Shown in pieces: positions 58,411 to 64,000 of a stretch of DNA of 64,000 nucleotides (position 1 is its first letter; every line of letters starts with the position of its first letter). Position numbers and translations under genes: made by a program. The notes beneath the pieces were generated by a model. The model made no database searches, was not told the origin of the DNA, and worked only from the letters and a program-made list of their open reading frames with translations. Origin of the DNA: Brienomyrus brachyistius (lineage: Eukaryota > Chordata > Actinopteri > Osteoglossiformes > Mormyridae); NCBI RefSeq assembly GCF_023856365.1, contig NC_064540.1, positions 14,657,191 to 14,721,190 on the forward strand, written 5' to 3'.

Positions 58411-60221
58411 ATTGAATACCTGGTTAACTTCACATCTTTATACTTACAGGCGACTCTGCATGTGATTGTACTATATTGTGACCATGATGCCGTAAAGAAT
58501 GAGTGATTAAATATTAGAACTGGTGCTGTCCTTCAAAAGGGGAGAATTTAAGACAGAGACCAGCGGCTCTCCTGAATGACGACGGCGCTTTGGCAGCAGA
58601 CCCAGGTCACCCCTGTGTTTCTCTGTTCACTTTAACCAGCTTGCTGTATTGGGACATGAGTCATGTGATCTTGCGTAAGGCCCCCATTTTCTCCCAGGGG
58701 GTCTTTTATTTCCTGTAATAATTTTCCCCAGCTAAAGTGCCACAAAAGCTACCTTTGTACACTCATCTCCCTACCGGGTCTCTCCACACATGCTCAGATG
58801 AGAATCCCATCGATTTGATGTTATTTTTGAACAGATTAACCCAAATCTGCAGAGCAGTTCATTTGTCCTTCTAATAACCTTCCAAGTGGCAGGAACGAGA
58901 GAGTGATGATAAAATCTAGTTGAAATAAATCTGTAAAAAGAACATAACCTGTTTGTTAGTGTTTTTATTTATGACTATAATGGACTAACCTTTCGCTATG
59001 TAGAACTTATTTGAATATAACAAGTATATTGTATTATCTTCCCTTATTGCCCGTGGAGGAATACCCACCAATACCCACCAAGCAAATGAAAAAAAATCAC
59101 TACCCACAAATGGGCCCTTGTGCAAACAGAACGGTTCTGTAGCTCCCTTATTGGACGTAAACATGAGCAAATACAGTTAATGTGCTCATCCAAAGGCGGC
59201 AGAGTCATAAATTACGGATTGGCCAGAAGTGACAGGGGGGTGAATCCAACCATATGCACCAGCTCCCTCATTCCTTTGCAGAAGCAGCGAGGAGCTCTGT
59301 CTGCACCTCTCGTCTCCATGGTTACCGTGGGCGGTACGAGCTTGCGGGATCTGTGAGCAGGTAGTCGCGAAACACCACACAGGTGGCGCGCAGATGGGAC
59401 CCCCCAAGGAATCCAGCTTGATATTGTCATTAGTGACTGCAGGGTGGCTCAGAACATCTCATCCATATGAAGCAGATGGACCCCAGGCAGAGGGGGGGCA
59501 CAGGCGGCACCGCTTGGCATCATGGCCCAGAGCACTGGCCTGTTGTCGATGAACTCTAAGTATGCCCAATTAAAATGTTAATGCATTCTGAGGGCTGGCG
59601 TGGCCTTTACCCGCCACTCCTTTCATTACAGTCACACATCCCTGCTGAAGGATTCAGACCCTTTCAGCCCTGCTGCTTCTCAGAAAGATACAGTTTCCTG
59701 AATGCGAATCGCAGCCCAAATGCAAAAGTGGAGGAGAGCTGGACTAGTTACAGGGTAATAACCAACGTCCTTGGGTGGCCCAGACAAAGTCCCCATTAGA
59801 AACCAGTTGAAAATCTATTAAAGCACATGAATAGTGCAGTATCCTCTGCTAACCTCGGAGAGCGGACGCAAAGATCCCAAAGATGTTTGAGGAAACCTGG
59901 CAGTGAACCAAAACAAATACCAGAAGCTCGACTATCTCCCAAAAGTGCTAAAGCAAATATTGATTTTAGGGGTGTGAGATCTTATTCAAACTATGATGTA
60001 CTATGCTGTAATTAATGTAAAAATACAATAAGATACAATATAAAACACAAGAATGGCTACACCTTTTCTTACTTGAACAACAAGGGTGCATTTAATGTTC
60101 TGTTTGAGCGGAAGGCCAAGGTGTCTCATATTGTGTACTGTAGGTGTGCTGTGTGTGCATGTGGAGGAAGAGAGAACCTGCTTATGGAGAACATGATGGC
60201 AGGTTAGCCTGTCTGGACACT
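58411..60221. other. gene-poor stretch
   Basis: No gene, transposon end or tandem array recognised. Confidence 0.4.
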
Positions 60222-60690
60222 CCCCAGCTGACTCATGAGCCTGAACATCATCTGAAAACTTCCCAGTTGACTCATGAACCTGAACACCATCTGATCACTG
60301 CCCAGTTGACTCATTAACCTGAACACCATCTGAAAACTTCCCAGTTGACTCATGAACCTGAACACCATCTGATCACTGCCCAGTTGACTCATGAGCCTGA
60401 ACACTATCTGACCACTGCCCAGCTGACACAAGCCTGAACACCATCTGAACACTGCCCAGTTGACACACAAGCCTGAACATTGCCCAGTTAACACATGAGC
60501 TTGAACACTACCTGAACACTGCCCAGCTGACACACGAGCCTGAGAACTTTCTGAAGTTCCCAGCTAACAGAAGAACCTGAACAGTGTCTGAAGACTGCCC
60601 AGCTAACAGGCAAGTCTGGCCTGAATACTATCCGGAATACTATCAGGCGAGCCTGAAAGCTATCCGAACACTGCCTAGCTAACAGGCCAA
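60222..60690. repeat. 39-bp degenerate minisatellite
   Basis: CCAGTTGACTCATGAACCTG then AACACCATCTGAACACTGC recurs at 39-base spacing at first (60226, 60265 and on), then with deletions and substitutions towards 60690. About ten recognisable units. More diverged than the other arrays, so probably older. Confidence 0.85.
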
Positions 60691-61339
60691 CCTGTGGGTC
60701 TGTTCAATGGAGCAGCAAAGTGCTGTAATATTTGCCTGCAGCTGGGGCCTAGGCTCGATTCCCTGCCATACCACTTCAGCTGTCTGCAGCAAGGAGCAAA
60801 CACAAATTAGCCTGTGTTGTGTCGGAGAGGTTAGATTGCTCCCCCCCCCTCCCCGTCTCCATCTCTCCCCCTCTCAGCTCTGTGGTGACGTATGCAGTTA
60901 GCCCTTTGCCGCCGAGGCTGTGGGCGGAATTGGGCGCATGGCTCTCTCCTACCCAGGCTTGTTACGTCACTCTGTACCGCCCACAGAGCCAGGAAAAATA
61001 GCAGGCTGCTGACAGCAGACACGTCGGAGGAGGTGGGCGCTGGTTTGCAGCCCATCCAAGCACTGCCAAGGGGAGACCTCGAGTGGGGGAGGGGGTGCTG
61101 AGGGAAGCTCACTCATGGATCGTAGTGTCAGACAACTCAGAGCACTTTCCTTATATGAGCGTAATGGACGGCTGACAGGTGGCACCCAGTGTCTGCTAGC
61201 GGGACCCAGGCTGATGAGCAACAACTGCAGTCAGCTGGCCAGCCCCTCCAAGGAAGGAGATCCCCGAGCACTGGGGCCCGGCTGCTTGGCCACGCAGAGA
61301 CAGCGCTCAGAAGCTCTGCTGCTCGTCATGTCCAAGGGC

Positions 61340-61530
61340 AGCGGAGGCGCCGAGTGGCTCAATAGACTAAGTGATAGGAAGGTTGCCAGTTCGCGCCCCG
61401 GCCTCGGGAGAACACTCACCTGTCTGTGTGCCCTTGAGCGAGGCCCTTAACCCCCAGCTCCCGGGGAGCCGCAGGACGGCTGCCCCAGCGCTGTGACCCC
61501 CAAGCTATGGTGAGTGAAGCGGGGCCGGCT
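61340..61530 (+). mobile_element. tRNA-derived SINE
   Basis: The head GGCGCCGAGTGGCTCAATAG resembles a tRNA A box and GGTTGCCAGTTCGCGCCCCG a B box about 35 bp later. The body is TGTGTGCCCTTGAGCGAGGC, CCTTAACCCCCAGCTCC and GGACGGCTGCCCCAGCG. This is the layout of common fish SINEs with RNA polymerase III promoters. It is not a functional tRNA, since no acceptor stem pairs. Confidence 0.75.
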
Positions 61531-64000
61531 AGTACAGAATACAGAATAATTCCAGTGTACCTGTGCAAACACCCATTATCATGTATCCTCATTCAGAATG
61601 AGTACGCCGTCGTCTGTGAGGGGTTACGTGACCATAAAAGCCGGCGTTCAGCTTTGTCCTGCCCTCAGTAATCTCACTCGGCCCCCGGCAGCTATTCACC
61701 ATTCCACTGCCCGATTGTTTCCTGGCTGTAGCCTGATGCCGCTGTTCTTCCCGCTTGTTCGTTTCTGTCCAGATTCCAAACTGACTCTCTTTTGTTTCCG
61801 TTCCCCCTTGGTGTTTTCTGAGCCATTTCAACCCCATCCCAAATAAAGTCCCTGCGCCCCCCTCCCCCATCCCGTGGTTTTGCCTGCCTTTCTGACTGCT
61901 GCCATTCTTACAATTACTTACTTGTTCCACCAGTGCTTTTATCCGAATGATTAATGACACCCATTCTCTGGAGTATAATGCAGGTATACAGAGGCAGACA
62001 GCTTAATGTTCGCTGAGGAAACTCGGGTTAAATGCATCACTCAGGGATGTGACATGACAGCGAATCTCCTGCAGAGGGGCCACACCTACCGTCTCCTAGT
62101 CAATAACCTTCTCTCTCATCTATCCCAGTCATTGTCCATCTCCAGGAGATATTAAAATGAAGGTAAGCATGGACACCCCGCTGAGGGATGTTCAGGTGTT
62201 CCCCACTCTCCCCAGACTGCCTGCCAGGCACAGAGGAGGAAAGTTCATGTTCAGAAAGTACAAATCCAGACTCAGTCTCAACCAACCAGCTGAGTACTCT
62301 GTGAATGAGAGTCTTTATGCTCACCTGTTTTGTTGAAACAACATCCTCGCCTGGATTTGTACTTTCTGAACCTGAACTCTCCACCTCTGGCCGGTAGATG
62401 GTTGTCTTGTTTCTCAGTGCTCATATGGGGCTGTGTTCTCTGACCCAACAGAAGGACAGGGAATGTCTGGGAACAGTGCTCATGGAGCTGGGGCAATCCC
62501 GGATAAACACCACAAAGAGGCTCACAGTCACACAGAATTAGCACAATGTCATCGCTGCAGGAATGCCTATCATTCCTGATCATGGAGAGAAGACCTGGAT
62601 GAGAAACTCCCTTGTTGAAAGAATCATCCATAATTATGGACAATTACAGCAGATGCACATGACATTTGGCCGACAAGCAAACACACAAATCACACCGGTA
62701 TCAGCAACAAAACACACAACGTCTCTAATCTCCATGCCCCAACTTTCCATTATTTGGCCCAGCTCCAGGTATTAAATGTGACAGAGCCTCTGTTTATTTT
62801 CTCCAAATCTGTCAGGCTACTCCAGTCTACAGTAATCGAACACACATGACAGTGGGAAGAGAGCCAATCAAAATCTCCCGTTCTTGTCACGCGTCTCCTA
62901 TTTGCCAGTCCAGGCCCTCAATTCAGCACTGATAACATACCAGCATTCCTCATTTGCAAATAACTGGATCACACTATTTTAGTCCATCTGCACTCAACTG
63001 TAATTTGCCGCAGTTTTCTCCCAAGGGCTGGTAATTATGCCTTTCAACGACTTCCAAAATGTCTCAGAATGCTCCAACCTTTCCCTTAAATGGAACAAAT
63101 GACTGTAATGCTGAAAATTACCCAGACGTGACACGACGAAGTGTCAAACTCTGTATTTTCAAATATAGATCCTTTACAAGAAAATTAAAAACTTTAATCA
63201 CTTAAAATTATAGTCAGAACTTGAAAAGGTTTACAAGTGAGTCAGCAAACGATCGGTTCTATTTTCGGCGTGAATCATCAAATGTCAGGCAGAAACCTTC
63301 TTCTGTTGCCATGTGAACCTTACGCAACGAAACGAGGTTTCATCCGTCGTTGCACGTTCATTTTTCTTGCGATCATCTGGGTACTGTTCTGTTATGTGGT
63401 GAAAATTCAATTCTCATACTTCCTTGCTTGATCTAGAGTGAACTTGCCAACACCCCCTAGATTATTAGATTCCTGGTATTAAAGACCTACAGGGATTTTA
63501 TCACATCACTTATTTTTGATGCGAGCATACAGTGAGATACCAGCCTGAGTATATAGAATGGTTATATTTTTTAAGGATAAGAATGAATTATTCATATGCA
63601 CCTCTTAATTATTCGGAAAAATATTTGAAAAATATGAAGAGAGGAAAAACAGTACGGGAAGCGTAGAAAATGTGGGCATTTGAATGGGGAGGTGTAGGGC
63701 TACAATGCTAATTGCTAAGTCACCACAGTGCGCTCAGTTAACGCTGTGTAGCACAAAAAAATTGAATTATATTAGCATTAAATAGATATTTCATAACATA
63801 TAGAAAAACAAGAGTAACAAAACAGTTTCCAAGAAATCAAAGAAGAAGTAATTAGTGCATAATATTACCTTAGTCTACAGAGATCACAATGGCAGTGTGG
63901 CTGAACATATAATTATCATCACAGAAGGCCGAAAACTGGATATTATTTCCCTGATTATCCATGATTTATATGCTTGGCCTCTCTCTATTAACTGTGCCAG
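61531..64000. other. gene-poor 3' flank
   Basis: No gene recognised up to the end of the window. Open frames are short and lack known domains. Confidence 0.4.

Noticed and set aside
61340..61420. tRNA gene
   Set aside because: A- and B-box-like words are present, but no cloverleaf or acceptor stem forms, and the downstream body is that of a SINE.

Overview
This window is nuclear DNA of a ray-finned fish, most likely a teleost. It carries intron-rich genes with GT-AG introns, short introns, many (GT)n and other microsatellites, fish-type interspersed repeats (hAT-like MITEs, tRNA-derived SINEs, a CR1/L2-like LINE) and many minisatellites. The species cannot be named from the sequence alone.

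Five protein-coding genes can be reconstructed by splicing. In order they are: a C3orf49-like coiled-coil gene (+, about 8.1-8.9 kb), thoc7 (-, 9.66-13.18 kb, complete, 202 aa), atxn7 (+, 16.79-35.82 kb, complete coding region, 806 aa in 11 coding exons), psmd6 (-, 38.94-41.49 kb, complete, 389 aa) and a class II SLC2A/GLUT sugar transporter (+, 41.98-52.10 kb, complete, 490 aa in 12 coding exons). C3orf49-THOC7-ATXN7-PSMD6 in these orientations is, as I recall it, the order of human 3p14.1. The GLUT gene next to psmd6 is not known to me at the mammalian locus. A sixth candidate is a 103-aa single-pass membrane protein on the minus strand at 55.3-55.6 kb with a poly(A) signal downstream.

Layout: 1-8.1 kb is gene-poor, with a 27-bp minisatellite and a hAT-like element. 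8.1-13.2 kb holds the convergent C3orf49-like/thoc7 pair. 13.2-16.8 kb is the probable divergent thoc7/atxn7 promoter and 5' noncoding region. 16.8-38.6 kb is atxn7 with two large introns filled with minisatellites and transposon remnants, then a long 3' UTR convergent with psmd6. 41.5-42.0 kb is a 482-bp divergent promoter between psmd6 and the GLUT gene. 42-52.5 kb is the GLUT gene, whose last intron holds a decayed LINE and a G-rich minisatellite of about 850 bp. 52.5-64 kb is gene-poor with one small ORF, two SINE/MITE-like copies and a 39-bp array.

The genes do not form one pathway. thoc7 (THO/TREX mRNA export), atxn7 (SAGA deubiquitinase module) and psmd6 (26S proteasome lid) are nuclear or cytosolic housekeeping factors; the GLUT is a membrane transporter. 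No new multi-gene system is visible. The unusual features are the number of unrelated minisatellites (about nine arrays), a MITE that carries a two-unit VNTR next to an atxn7 exon, and MITEs with clear target-site duplications.
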